From NCBI RefSeq assembly GCF_023242475.1, contig NZ_JALJFG010000036.1, forward strand, positions 1 to 64,000: a stretch of 64,000 bases of DNA, given 5' to 3'. The position numbers were made by a program, and so were the translations under genes. This DNA comes from Pseudomonas sp. MWU15-20650 (GTDB lineage: Bacteria; Pseudomonadota; Gammaproteobacteria; Pseudomonadales; Pseudomonadaceae). This document shows positions 52,899-61,970 of this stretch, piece after piece; within the stretch, counting starts at the first letter, position 1, and each line of letters starts with the position of its first letter. The notes under the pieces were generated by a model, which worked only from the letters and a program-made list of their open reading frames with translations, was not told the origin of the DNA and searched no databases.

Positions 52899-54263
52899 TC
52901 ATGAACCGGTCAACATCGCATCCGCCGGCGCATCGGCGCGGTCCTGTGCTGTCATCTGGAAGTAGATGAAGCCCACCAGCATAAAGCCCAGGAAGATCAG
53001 CCCGATCAAGGTATTGAACCAGGCCATCGCCACCAGGCACACCACCGCCAGTACCAGTGCGATACCCGGCACGATGGGATAGCCCGGTGCGCGGAAGGTA
53101 CGTTCCAGCAGCGGCTCGGTCTTACGCAATTTGAACAGGCTTAGCATGCTCATGATGTACATGACGATGGCACCGAACACCGCCATGGTGATCATGGCAG
53201 CGGTCAGGGTCATGCCACCCAGGTTGATCAGGCCGTCGCTGTAGATGGCTGCGATGCCGACGATGCCCCCGGCGATGATTGCCCGGTGGGGTGTCTGAAA
53301 ACGCGACAGTTTGGCGAGGAAAGAAGGCAAGTAGCCGGCGCGAGCCAGGGCAAAGAACTGGCGCGAGTAACCCAGGATGATGCCGTGGAAGCTCGCTACC
53401 AAGCCGAACAGGCCGATCCACACCAACATGTGCAACCAGCCGGAGCTGTCGCCTACCACGGTTTTCATCGCTTGCGGCAGCGGGTCGTTGATGTTTGACA
53501 GGGTACGCCAGTCACCCACGCCGCCGGCGAAGAACATCACGCCCATGGCAAGGATCACCAGAGTCAGGATGCCGCTGATATAGGCTTTGGGGATCGTACG
53601 CTTCGGATCTTTGGCTTCTTCGGCCGCCATGGCCGCGCCTTCAATCGCGAGGAAGAACCAGATAGCGAAGGGGATCGCGGCAAACATGCCGGCAATCGCC
53701 GGGGCACCAAAGGTGTCGGAACCGGCCCAGCCATTGAGGGCAAAATGGCTGAAGCTGAAGGCCGGGGCAACCACACCCATGAACACCAGCAGTTCGGCGA
53801 CGGCCAGTACGCACACCACCAGCTCAAAGGTCGCGGCAAGTTTTACACCGAGGATGTTCAGGCCCATGAACACGACATAGGCGCCCACGGCCGCGTGTTT
53901 CGGGTCCAGGGCCGGGAACTGCACATTCAGATAGGCGCCAATGGCTAAGGCGATGGCAGGCGGCGCGAACACGAATTCGATCAGGGTCGCCAACCCGGCA
54001 ATCAGGCCACCCTTTTCGCCAAAGGCGCGACGGCTGTAGGCAAATGGCCCTCCAGCATGGGGAATCGCGGTAGTCAGCTCGGTGAAACTGAATATAAAGC
54101 AGGTGTACATGGCGGCGACCATCAGCGAGGTCACCAAAAAGCCCAAGGTGCCAGCCACGCCCCAACCATAGCTCCAGCCGAAGTACTCGCCGGAAATCAC
54201 CAGCCCGACGGCGATACCCCATAGATGCAGGGTGCCCAAGGTGGGTTTGAGTTGTGTGTTCAT
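52899..54263 (-). CDS. eat: Ethanolamine permease-like APC transporter
   Basis: This 454-residue APC-superfamily transporter has twelve predicted membrane segments. The opening LHLWGIAVGLVISGEYFGWSYGWG and SFTELTTAIPHAGGPFAYSRRAFG are typical of the ethanolamine permease group. The frame runs to 54404, but the ATG at 54263 is the family start, with GGGAG upstream. In many pseudomonads eat lies beside eutBC; no ammonia-lyase genes are in this window, so it may serve another pathway or substrate. Confidence 0.83.
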   Translation of the reverse strand: MNTQLKPTLGTLHLWGIAVGLVISGEYFGWSYGWGVAGTLGFLVTSLMVAAMYTCFIFSFTELTTAIPHAGGPFAYSRRAFGEKGGLIAGLATLIEFVFAPPAIALAIGAYLNVQFPALDPKHAAVGAYVVFMGLNILGVKLAATFELVVCVLAVAELLVFMGVVAPAFSFSHFALNGWAGSDTFGAPAIAGMFAAIPFAIWFFLAIEGAAMAAEEAKDPKRTIPKAYISGILTLVILAMGVMFFAGGVGDWRTLSNINDPLPQAMKTVVGDSSGWLHMLVWIGLFGLVASFHGIILGYSRQFFALARAGYLPSFLAKLSRFQTPHRAIIAGGIVGIAAIYSDGLINLGGMTLTAAMITMAVFGAIVMYIMSMLSLFKLRKTEPLLERTFRAPGYPIVPGIALVLAVVCLVAMAWFNTLIGLIFLGFMLVGFIYFQMTAQDRADAPADAMLTGS

Positions 54264-54428
54264 TGTGCGGTGCTCCCTGAAGGGGTTGGAATGATTCAGG
54301 GTGTTGCAGCGGCTATGCCAAGCCTCAGAACCCTGTCGTAAAGCAGTGCCTTTGTCGCCGGAGGAACGGTTTGGCGTTTGAATGTGGCTTGCGTTGCACC
54401 ACATAAGTGCGGTGGTGACTGAGCGGGT

Positions 54429-54522
54429 GCTTTCGCGAGCAAGCCCGCTCTCACACTTGACCGAGTTTTAACTGAAAGAACGCGGTCGAATGTCGGAGCC
54501 GGGCTTGCCCGCGAAGAGGCCC
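54429..54522. repeat. Paired REP element between eat and kdpF
   Basis: The arms TTCGCGAGCAAGCCCGCTCTCAC and GGAGCCGGGCTTGCCCGCGAA face each other with an imperfect inner stem. It lies in the divergent region, about 150 bp before kdpF. Confidence 0.75.
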
Positions 54523-54568
54523 TCCCAGCCACTGCAAATCCCCCTGTAAACCCCGCATGAAGTCACTC

Positions 54569-54585
54569 TTTACGCCGTCTTTACG
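54569..54585 (+). promoter_or_regulatory. KdpE-box-like direct repeat upstream of kdpF
   Basis: Two copies of TTTACG are separated by 5 bp. In E. coli, KdpE binds two similar hexamers (TTTATA and TTTACA) with the same 5-bp spacer, just upstream of the kdpFABC promoter. A third TTTACG lies at 54613-54618. The box is 92 bp before the kdpF ATG. Function is inferred from the match in sequence and spacing. Confidence 0.6.
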
Positions 54586-54676
54586 CCCCACCCATACCCT
54601 CGCTCTCGTTCCTTTACGCCACTCCTGCCGACAATTGCTCCACACGCGGCAATCGCCGCAAAACGGAGAAACTTCC

Positions 54677-54766
54677 ATGAGCGTTCTGGACGGGGTGTCA
54701 CTGCTATTGGCCGTGGCGCTGTTCATTTATCTGCTGGTTGCGCTGTTACGCGCGGATCGGAACTAG
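54677..54766 (+). CDS. kdpF: KdpF, small subunit of the K+-transporting ATPase
   Basis: This 29-residue peptide, MSVLDGVSLLLAVALFIYLL and a short basic end, is one membrane helix and stabilises the KdpABC complex in the inner membrane. It is the first gene of the operon and ends 9 bp before kdpA. GGAG lies 8 nt before its ATG. Confidence 0.9.
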   Translation: MSVLDGVSLLLAVALFIYLLVALLRADRN

Positions 54767-54775
54767 GAGCAGGCT

Positions 54776-56470
54776 ATGCACAGTTATGACTATTGGCTGA
54801 TCATCGCCTTCTTTGCCTTGGTGCTGATTCCTGCGCCGGCCCTGGGGCGGTTCTACTACAAGGTGATGGAAGGCCAGCGTACTTGGCTGACCCCGGTGCT
54901 GGGGCCCGTCGAAAAAGCCTGTTATCGCCTGTCGGGCGTGGATGATCAGCAGGAGCAGAGCTGGCAGAAATACATGCTGGCGGTGCTGGCGTTCAACCTC
55001 GCCGGTTTTGTATTGCTGTTCGCGATCCTGTTGTTCCAGGACTACCTGCCGCTGAACCCGCAGAAATTGCCGGGCCAGGAATGGACCTTGGCGTTCAATA
55101 CCGCCGTCAGTTTCATGACCAATACCAACTGGCAGAACTATAGCGGCGAAGCGTCCCTGAGCTACCTCAGCCAGATGGTCGGCCTGACTGTGCAGAACTT
55201 CGTCAGTGCGGCGACTGGCCTGGCAGTCCTGGTCGCTCTTTGCCGTGGGATCGGTCGCAAATCTACCAAGACCTTGGGTAACTTCTGGGTCGACATGACC
55301 CGCGCCACCCTCTACGGCCTGTTGCCGTTGTGCCTGGTGTTCGCGTTGTTCCTGGTATGGCAGGGCGTGCCGCAAACCTTCGCCCACTACGTCAATGCTG
55401 TAACGATGCAGGGCGTGGATCAAGTGATTCCCCTGGGCCCGGCCGCCAGCCAGATTGCGATCAAGCAATTGGGCACCAACGGCGGCGGGTTCTTCGGCGT
55501 CAACTCGGCACACCCCTTTGAGGACCCGACAGCCTGGGCCAACCTGTTTGAGCTGGCGGCGATCATCCTGATCCCGGTGGCGTTGGTGTTCACCTTCGGC
55601 CATTACGTGAAGGATTTGCGCCAGAGCCGGGCGATCCTCGGGTGCATGCTGGCGCTGTTCCTGATCGGCGGCGCGACCTCGCTGTGGGCCGAGTACCAGC
55701 CCAATCCAACCTTGAGCAACCCTGCTGTAGAGCAAACCGCGCCGCTGGAAGGTAAAGAAGTGCGCTTCGGCACCACTGGCACGGTGCTGTGGTCGGTGAC
55801 CACCACCGCGGCGTCCAATGGCTCGGTCAATGGCATGCAAGACAGCCTCAACCCCCTCAGTGGGATGGTGGCGCTGGTCAACATGATGGTTGGCGAAGTG
55901 ATCTTCGGCGGCGTCGGCGCCGGCATGTACGGCATGCTGCTCAACGTTCTGATTGCCGTGTTCCTCGCCGGGCTGATGATTGGCCGCACGCCGGAATACC
56001 TGGGCAAGAAACTCCAGGCCAAGGAAGTGCAATTGCTGGTCGTGACCTTGCTGGTGATGCCGGTCGGCACCTTGGTCCTGGGAGCGATTGCCGCCAGTTT
56101 GCCGGGCCCGGCCGGAGCCATCAGTAACCCTGGCCCACACGGGTTCAGCCAACTGCTCTACGCCTACACCTCGGCCAGTGCCAACAACGGTTCGGCATTT
56201 GGCGGCTTCAGTGGCAACACCACATACCACAACCTGATGCTGGGCTTGGGCATGTTGATCGGCCGTTTTGGCTACATCCTCCCGGTACTGGCCCTGGCCG
56301 GCAGCCTGGCGATGAAGAAGACCGCACCGATTGGCCAGAACAGCTTTCCCACCCATGGCCCGCTGTTCGTGACCCTGTTGACCGTGACCATTTTGCTGGT
56401 GGGCGGCCTGACTTTCCTGCCGACGCTGGCGTTAGGCCCCATCGCTGAACACTTGAGCATGGGCTTCTAA
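54776..56470 (+). CDS. kdpA: K+-transporting ATPase subunit KdpA
   Basis: This 564-residue channel-like subunit binds and conducts K+. Its four selectivity-loop segments are visible: TNTNWQNY, GTNGGGFFGVNS, TTTAASNGSVN and SANNGSAFGG. The ten-helix layout and length are standard. It acts with KdpB and KdpC for high-affinity uptake under K+ limitation. Confidence 0.97.
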   Translation: MHSYDYWLIIAFFALVLIPAPALGRFYYKVMEGQRTWLTPVLGPVEKACYRLSGVDDQQEQSWQKYMLAVLAFNLAGFVLLFAILLFQDYLPLNPQKLPGQEWTLAFNTAVSFMTNTNWQNYSGEASLSYLSQMVGLTVQNFVSAATGLAVLVALCRGIGRKSTKTLGNFWVDMTRATLYGLLPLCLVFALFLVWQGVPQTFAHYVNAVTMQGVDQVIPLGPAASQIAIKQLGTNGGGFFGVNSAHPFEDPTAWANLFELAAIILIPVALVFTFGHYVKDLRQSRAILGCMLALFLIGGATSLWAEYQPNPTLSNPAVEQTAPLEGKEVRFGTTGTVLWSVTTTAASNGSVNGMQDSLNPLSGMVALVNMMVGEVIFGGVGAGMYGMLLNVLIAVFLAGLMIGRTPEYLGKKLQAKEVQLLVVTLLVMPVGTLVLGAIAASLPGPAGAISNPGPHGFSQLLYAYTSASANNGSAFGGFSGNTTYHNLMLGLGMLIGRFGYILPVLALAGSLAMKKTAPIGQNSFPTHGPLFVTLLTVTILLVGGLTFLPTLALGPIAEHLSMGF

Positions 56471-56479
56471 AAAGGGAAT

Positions 56480-58543
56480 ATGAAAATGAACATGCCTGCA
56501 AAAAATGCGGCTCCCGTACATACCCAGGAGCCTGCCAAAACCGCGATGTCGGCCCTGTGGCGCCCGGCGCTGGGCCAGGCGTTCGTCAAGCTGGACCCAC
56601 GCCAGCTGCAACGCTCGCCAGTGATGCTGGTGGTCGAGCTGACCGCCATCCTCACCACCGTGCTGTGTTTTGTGCCCGACACCGCTGTGCCGACCTATGT
56701 TGCGGTGCAAATTGCCGTGTGGCTGTGGTTCACCGTGCTGTTCGCCAACTTTGCTGAAGCCCTGGCCGAAGGGCGTGGCAAGGCCCGTGCCGACAGCCTC
56801 AAGGCCGGCAGCGAAGGCTTGAGTGCACGTCGTAAGGAGGCCGATGGCAGCTTCAAGGTCGTGCCGGCCGCCAGCTTGCGCAAAGGTGATGTCGTGCGTG
56901 TCGCCGCCGGGGAAATGATCCCCGGTGACGGCGAAGTGATCGAAGGTATCGCCGCGGTCAACGAAGCGGCCATTACCGGCGAATCCGCCCCGGTGATCCG
57001 TGAGTCCGGCGGCGACCGCTCGGCGGTCACCGGCAATACGCGCCTGGTGTCGGACTGGCTGATGATCCGCATCACTGCCAACCCTGGCGAGTCCACGCTG
57101 GACCGCATGATTGCCCTGGTAGAAGGCGCCAAACGTCAGAAAACCCCCAACGAAGTCGCGCTGGACATCTTGCTGATCGGCCTGACCCTGATCTTCCTGT
57201 TGGTGGTTGTGACCTTGCAGCCGTTCGCCCACTTCGCCAATGGCAGCTTGCCGCTGGTGTTCCTGGTCGCACTGCTGGTGACGCTGATTCCTACGACCAT
57301 TGGTGGTTTGTTGTCGGCGATTGGTATCGCCGGTATGGACCGCCTGGTACGCCTCAATGTGATCGCCAAGTCCGGTCGCGCCGTTGAGGCCGCGGGGGAT
57401 GTGCATGTGTTGCTGCTGGACAAGACCGGCACCATCACCTTTGGTAACCGTCGCTGCTCGGCAGTGGTGGCGGCGCCTGGTGTCAACGGCCGCGAACTGG
57501 CCGAGGGGGCGTTGCTGGCGTCGCTTGCGGATGACACGGCGGAAGGTAAATCCATCGTTGAGTACTTGCGTGCGCTGCATCCGCAGGCCGAGCCGACGCT
57601 GGATCAGTTGACCGCTGTACCGTTCACTGCCGAAACCCGCTTGTCCGGTGTCGACTACCAGGGCCGCGTGTTCCGCAAAGGCGCTGTCGATTCGCTGCTG
57701 GCGTTTATTGGCCAGCAACGCAGCGACCTGCAACCCGCGTTGTCGCGGGAGATCGACAAGATCGCCCAAAGCGGTGGCACCCCCTTGCTGGTGTGCGCCG
57801 ATGGCAAATTGCTCGGTGCGATCCACCTTAAAGACGTGGTTAAACCCGGCATCCGTGAACGTTTCGCTGAGCTGCGCAAACTGGGGATTCGCACCGTGAT
57901 GGTCACCGGCGACAACCCGTTGACCGCCGCTGCGATTGCTGCTGAAGCCGGTGTGGACGATGTACTGGCTGAAGCCACCCCGGAGAAAAAACTCGCCCGT
58001 ATCCGCCACGAACAGAACGATGGCCGCCTGGTTGCGATGTGCGGCGACGGTGCCAACGACGCCCCGGCGCTGGCCCAGGCGGATGTCGGCATGGCGATGA
58101 ACGACGGCACCCAGGCTGCTCGCGAAGCGGCCAACATGGTCGACCTCGACAGCGACCCCACCAAGCTGCTGGACGTGGTGCAGATCGGCAAGGAGTTGCT
58201 GGTGACCCGTGGCGCGCTGACGACGTTCTCCATCGCCAACGACGTGGCCAAGTACTTTGCGATCCTGCCGGCGTTGTTTGCGTCGATCTACCCGCAACTG
58301 GGTGTGCTCAACGTCATGCACCTGCAGAGCCCGCAAAGCGCGATTCTCTCGGCCATCGTCTTCAACGCCCTGATTATCGTGGTGTTGATTCCCCTGGCCT
58401 TGCGGGGGGTGCGTGTGCAGGCAGCGAGTGCGGCGGCCTTGTTGCGTCGTAACCTGCTGATCTACGGGTTGGGTGGGATCGTGGTGCCATTCGTGGGCAT
58501 CAAGGCGATCGACATGCTGCTGACGGCGCTGCACCTGGTTTGA
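56480..58543 (+). CDS. kdpB: K+-transporting ATPase subunit KdpB (P-type ATPase)
   Basis: This 687-residue P-type ATPase has the phosphorylated Asp314 in LLDKTGTITFG, the actuator motif TGES with Ser169 (equivalent to the inhibitory phospho-serine 162 of E. coli KdpB), and the GDGANDAPALAQADVG hinge motif. All catalytic residues are present. It begins 9 bp after kdpA; the second Met (56486) is a possible alternative start. Confidence 0.97.
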   Translation: MKMNMPAKNAAPVHTQEPAKTAMSALWRPALGQAFVKLDPRQLQRSPVMLVVELTAILTTVLCFVPDTAVPTYVAVQIAVWLWFTVLFANFAEALAEGRGKARADSLKAGSEGLSARRKEADGSFKVVPAASLRKGDVVRVAAGEMIPGDGEVIEGIAAVNEAAITGESAPVIRESGGDRSAVTGNTRLVSDWLMIRITANPGESTLDRMIALVEGAKRQKTPNEVALDILLIGLTLIFLLVVVTLQPFAHFANGSLPLVFLVALLVTLIPTTIGGLLSAIGIAGMDRLVRLNVIAKSGRAVEAAGDVHVLLLDKTGTITFGNRRCSAVVAAPGVNGRELAEGALLASLADDTAEGKSIVEYLRALHPQAEPTLDQLTAVPFTAETRLSGVDYQGRVFRKGAVDSLLAFIGQQRSDLQPALSREIDKIAQSGGTPLLVCADGKLLGAIHLKDVVKPGIRERFAELRKLGIRTVMVTGDNPLTAAAIAAEAGVDDVLAEATPEKKLARIRHEQNDGRLVAMCGDGANDAPALAQADVGMAMNDGTQAAREAANMVDLDSDPTKLLDVVQIGKELLVTRGALTTFSIANDVAKYFAILPALFASIYPQLGVLNVMHLQSPQSAILSAIVFNALIIVVLIPLALRGVRVQAASAAALLRRNLLIYGLGGIVVPFVGIKAIDMLLTALHLV

Positions 58544-58610
58544 CCTGACTCCTGAGGGCACCTGCACAGGGGTGCCCTCCGGTTGCAATGACTCTATCGA
58601 GGAATCTGAA

Positions 58611-59156
58611 ATGTCCACCATGATCCGCCCGGCTTTGAGCCTGCTGGTCCTCATGACCCTGATCACCGGCGTCGCTTACCCGCTGGTAGTCACCGGCGTG
58701 GCGCAAGTCGCCTTTCCTGATCAGGCCAACGGCAGCCTGGTGCGTGATGCCAGCGGCAAGGTGCGTGGCTCGAGCCTGATCGCCCAGGACTTTACCGGCG
58801 ACGGCTGGTTCCACCCACGCCCTTCGGCCGGTGCTTTTGCGACGGTCTCCAGCAGTGCCAGTAACCTGGGCCCCAGCAATCCGGCCTTGGCGACTCGCAT
58901 ATTCGATGATGCCAACAAACAGTTGGTGCCGGGCCAGGGGCCCGTGCCACTGGCCTCACTGACTACCTCCGGCAGCGGTCTTGATCCACACTTGCCACCC
59001 TCGGCGATTGCCTATCAACTGGCGCGGGTGGCGGCGGCGCGTAACGTGCCGGTGTCGACCCTGCAACGCTTGCTCGATGAGCACATCGAAAGCCCGCTGG
59101 TGGGGCCGCCAGTGGTGAATGTGTTGGCGCTGAACATGGCGCTGGAAAAACTGTAA
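58611..59156 (+). CDS. kdpC: K+-transporting ATPase subunit KdpC
   Basis: This 181-residue subunit has one N-terminal membrane helix (ALSLLVLMTLITGVAYPL) and a periplasmic or peripheral domain containing FTGDGWFHPRPSA, SNLGPSNPAL and SGSGLDPHLPPSAI, the family hallmarks. The ATG at 58611 with GAGGA upstream is chosen over a longer frame. Confidence 0.96.
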   Translation: MSTMIRPALSLLVLMTLITGVAYPLVVTGVAQVAFPDQANGSLVRDASGKVRGSSLIAQDFTGDGWFHPRPSAGAFATVSSSASNLGPSNPALATRIFDDANKQLVPGQGPVPLASLTTSGSGLDPHLPPSAIAYQLARVAAARNVPVSTLQRLLDEHIESPLVGPPVVNVLALNMALEKL

Positions 59157-59186
59157 CCCGATCAATACCAGAAGGACACTGCCCGC

Positions 59187-61838
59187 ATGAGCGACTCCGG
59201 CCGCGCCGATGCCCTGTTAGCCGAACTGCCCCGGGACGGCCGTGGCCGGCTCAAAGTCTTCCTTGGTGCCGCGCCGGGCGTAGGTAAGACTTACGCCATG
59301 CTCCAGGCGGCGCACACCCAACTGCGCCAGGGCGTACGGTTGATCGCCGGGGTGGTCGAAACCCACGGCCGCGCCGAGACCGAGGCGCTGCTCAGCGGGT
59401 TGCCGCAACAACCGCTGCTGCGCAGCGAATACCGCGGCGTGATGCTCGAAGAGATGGACCTCGACGGCCTGCTCGCCGCCAAGCCCAAGCTGGTGCTGGT
59501 GGACGAGCTGGCCCACAGCAACGCCCCCGGCAGCCGTCATGAGAAGCGCTGGCAAGACATCCAGGAGTTGCTCGCCGCCGGCATCAACGTGTTCACCACG
59601 GTCAACGTCCAGCACCTGGAAAGTCTCAATGATCAGGTGCGTGGCATTACCGGTGTGCAGGTACGTGAAACCCTGCCCGATTGGGTGCTACAGGAAGCCG
59701 ATGAACTGTTGCTGATTGACTTGCCCTCTCGCGAGCTGCTGGAGCGCTTGCGCGACGGTAAGGTCTATGTGCCGGAGCAGGCGCGTGCGGCCATCGATGC
59801 GTTCTTCACCCAGACCAACCTCATGGCCCTGCGCGAGCTGGCGATGCAGACCGCCGCCGCCCACGTCGACGATGACCTGGCCCAGGGCTACCGAAAGCTT
59901 GGCCAGGCCGCGCCGGCGGTACGCGGTCGCTTGTTGGTCGGCGTGGATGGCGACGCGCAAGCCGAACGCCTGGTGCGCCATGCCAGCCGCGTGGCCCAGC
60001 GTCGCCATCTGCCCTGGAGCCTGGTGCATATCGACAACGGTCGTGCGCAGGATGAGCAAGCGCGCCTGCGGCTGCAAAACGCTCAGCAACTGGCGGAGCG
60101 GCTGGGCGGGGAGGTGGTGCTGCTGCGTGCGGGTGAAGTGGCCAAGACGCTGATCCAGCATGCGGCTGAACGCCGGGCCAGCCTGCTGCTGGTGGGCCAG
60201 TCGCGGATGCGTTGGCGACGTCGGCTGTTCGGTGGCGGGTTGGCGGCGCGTTTGTTGCGCAACGCGCGCGGCTTGGAAATCAACGTCCTCGACAGCGATG
60301 ATGTAACCGCCTCACCGCGCATGCCAGATGTACGCGGGCTGGTGTGGTTCGACTACGGCCTCGCGGTCGTGGCAACGGTGGTGGCCGCGGCATTGGCCTG
60401 GGGCGTGGCCAGCGTGTTGCCGTTACCGAACATCTCGTTGGTGTTTCTCGCTGCGGTCTTGTTGGTGGCGGTGCGCAGCAGCCTGGGGCCCTCCCTGGTG
60501 TGCGCGGCCTTGTCATTCCTGACATACGACTTCCTGTTTATCCCGCCGAATTTCTCCTTCGCTATCCAGCGAGAAGAAGACGTGCTGACCCTGTTGTTCT
60601 TCTTGCTGATGGCGGCCCTCACCGGCAACCTGGCCGCGCGCCAACGCCGGCAGTTGCAGGCATTGCGTGACACTCAGGAAGAAACCGGCGAACTGCTCGA
60701 CCTGTCGCGCAAGCTCACGGCCGCCACCGATCGCCAGGCAGTGATCAGCGCGGCTGCCCACCACTTGCAAGGCTGGAGTGACCTGGACTTGTGCCTGGTC
60801 AACCGCGACGGCCAGGGCGGCTGGAAAGTCGAGACCGGCGGCCCGCTGAACTTCACCGAAGCCGAGCGAGCCGCTGCCGATTGGGCCTGGCAGCATGACC
60901 AACCGGCGGGCATGGGCACCGGCACATTACCGTTCGGGCGCTGGTGGTGGTGGCCGTTGTCGGGCGAAGAAGGTCCGCTGGGCCTGCTCGGGGTCAGCGC
61001 GAAGCCCGGCATGGAGCTGAGCGGCCAGCGCCGTCGCTTGCTCACGGCCTTGAGCCAACCGTTGGCCCAGGCGCTGGCGCGGGCGCAGCTGGCGCAGGAG
61101 TTGGAATCCGCTCGCCTGCACGGTGAAACCGAGCAACTGCGCAGTGCCTTGCTCGCGTCGGTGTCCCATGATTTGCGTACACCGTTGACATCCATGCGCG
61201 GCAGCATCGACAGCCTGCTGGCCCTCGGCGAAGCCATTCCCTTGGAGGATCGCCGCGAACTGCTCGAAGGCACTCGTGATGAGGCCGAGCGTCTCGACCG
61301 TTATATCCAGAATCTGCTGGACATGACGCGCCTGGGCCACGGTGCGTTGAAACTGGCGCGCGATTGGGTCTCGCCCGGCGATATCGTGGGCAGTGCCCTT
61401 GGCCGGTTACGTGCTGTGCTGGCGCCGTTGCAGGTAAGCACCGATGTGCCGTCTGAACTGCCGTTGTTGTATGTGCATGCCGCGTTGATCGAGCAGGCAC
61501 TGGTCAATGTGCTGGAGAACGCTGCACGGTTTTCGCCGCCTCGGGGCCGCTTGCAATTGAGTGCCGGCGTATTGGATGACCAACTGTTTTTTGCCGTGGC
61601 CGACGAGGGGCCAGGCATTCCCGAGGAGGAGCGCGCGAAGATCTTCGATATGTTCTATACCGCTGCCCGTGGTGATCGAGGCGGGCAGGGCACCGGCCTC
61701 GGGTTGGCGATCTGCCAGGGCATGGTCGGCGCGCACGGTGGGCATATCGGCGTGGCCGATGGCATTGACGGGCGCGGCACCTGCATCACATTATTTTTGC
61801 CATTGCCGACACAACCTGCCTTGGAACAAAACCTGTAG
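59187..61838 (+). CDS. kdpD: Osmosensitive K+ channel histidine kinase KdpD
   Basis: This 883-residue sensor has the N-terminal KdpD domain with Walker A GAAPGVGKT (27-35), a universal-stress-protein domain, four membrane segments (DUF4118, about residues 395-495), a GAF domain, then HisKA with His661 (SVSHDLRTPLTS) and the ATPase domain (NVLENAARFSP, DEGPGIP, GTGLGLAI). It phosphorylates KdpE under low K+ or osmotic stress. Its last codons and TAG stop lie within a REP sequence (CTGTAGGAGCGAGC), so the REP may have replaced the original 3' end. Confidence 0.96.
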   Translation: MSDSGRADALLAELPRDGRGRLKVFLGAAPGVGKTYAMLQAAHTQLRQGVRLIAGVVETHGRAETEALLSGLPQQPLLRSEYRGVMLEEMDLDGLLAAKPKLVLVDELAHSNAPGSRHEKRWQDIQELLAAGINVFTTVNVQHLESLNDQVRGITGVQVRETLPDWVLQEADELLLIDLPSRELLERLRDGKVYVPEQARAAIDAFFTQTNLMALRELAMQTAAAHVDDDLAQGYRKLGQAAPAVRGRLLVGVDGDAQAERLVRHASRVAQRRHLPWSLVHIDNGRAQDEQARLRLQNAQQLAERLGGEVVLLRAGEVAKTLIQHAAERRASLLLVGQSRMRWRRRLFGGGLAARLLRNARGLEINVLDSDDVTASPRMPDVRGLVWFDYGLAVVATVVAAALAWGVASVLPLPNISLVFLAAVLLVAVRSSLGPSLVCAALSFLTYDFLFIPPNFSFAIQREEDVLTLLFFLLMAALTGNLAARQRRQLQALRDTQEETGELLDLSRKLTAATDRQAVISAAAHHLQGWSDLDLCLVNRDGQGGWKVETGGPLNFTEAERAAADWAWQHDQPAGMGTGTLPFGRWWWWPLSGEEGPLGLLGVSAKPGMELSGQRRRLLTALSQPLAQALARAQLAQELESARLHGETEQLRSALLASVSHDLRTPLTSMRGSIDSLLALGEAIPLEDRRELLEGTRDEAERLDRYIQNLLDMTRLGHGALKLARDWVSPGDIVGSALGRLRAVLAPLQVSTDVPSELPLLYVHAALIEQALVNVLENAARFSPPRGRLQLSAGVLDDQLFFAVADEGPGIPEEERAKIFDMFYTAARGDRGGQGTGLGLAICQGMVGAHGGHIGVADGIDGRGTCITLFLPLPTQPALEQNL

Positions 61839-61935
61839 GAGCGAGCTTGCTCGCGAAGGTCGTTAACGATAAAGATGGCATTGCTGAATGCACGCGGCGT
61901 GCTTGGTTTTTTCGCGAGCAAGCTCGCTCCTGCAG
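61833..61935. repeat. Paired REP element overlapping the kdpD stop codon
   Basis: CTGTAGGAGCGAGCTTGCTC continuing GCGAA faces its inverse TTCGCGAGCAAGCTCGCTCC ending TGCAG. The arms match over 25 bp. The TAG inside the left arm is the kdpD stop. The element fills most of the 132-bp gap before kdpE. Confidence 0.9.
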
Positions 61936-61970
61936 GGGGTGATTTTTTTAATGGATTTTAATGAGACACC

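Noticed and set aside
56432..58666. 744-codon open frame antisense to kdpB
   Set aside because: High in His, Gln and Arg as typical of antisense frames; kdpB is certain.
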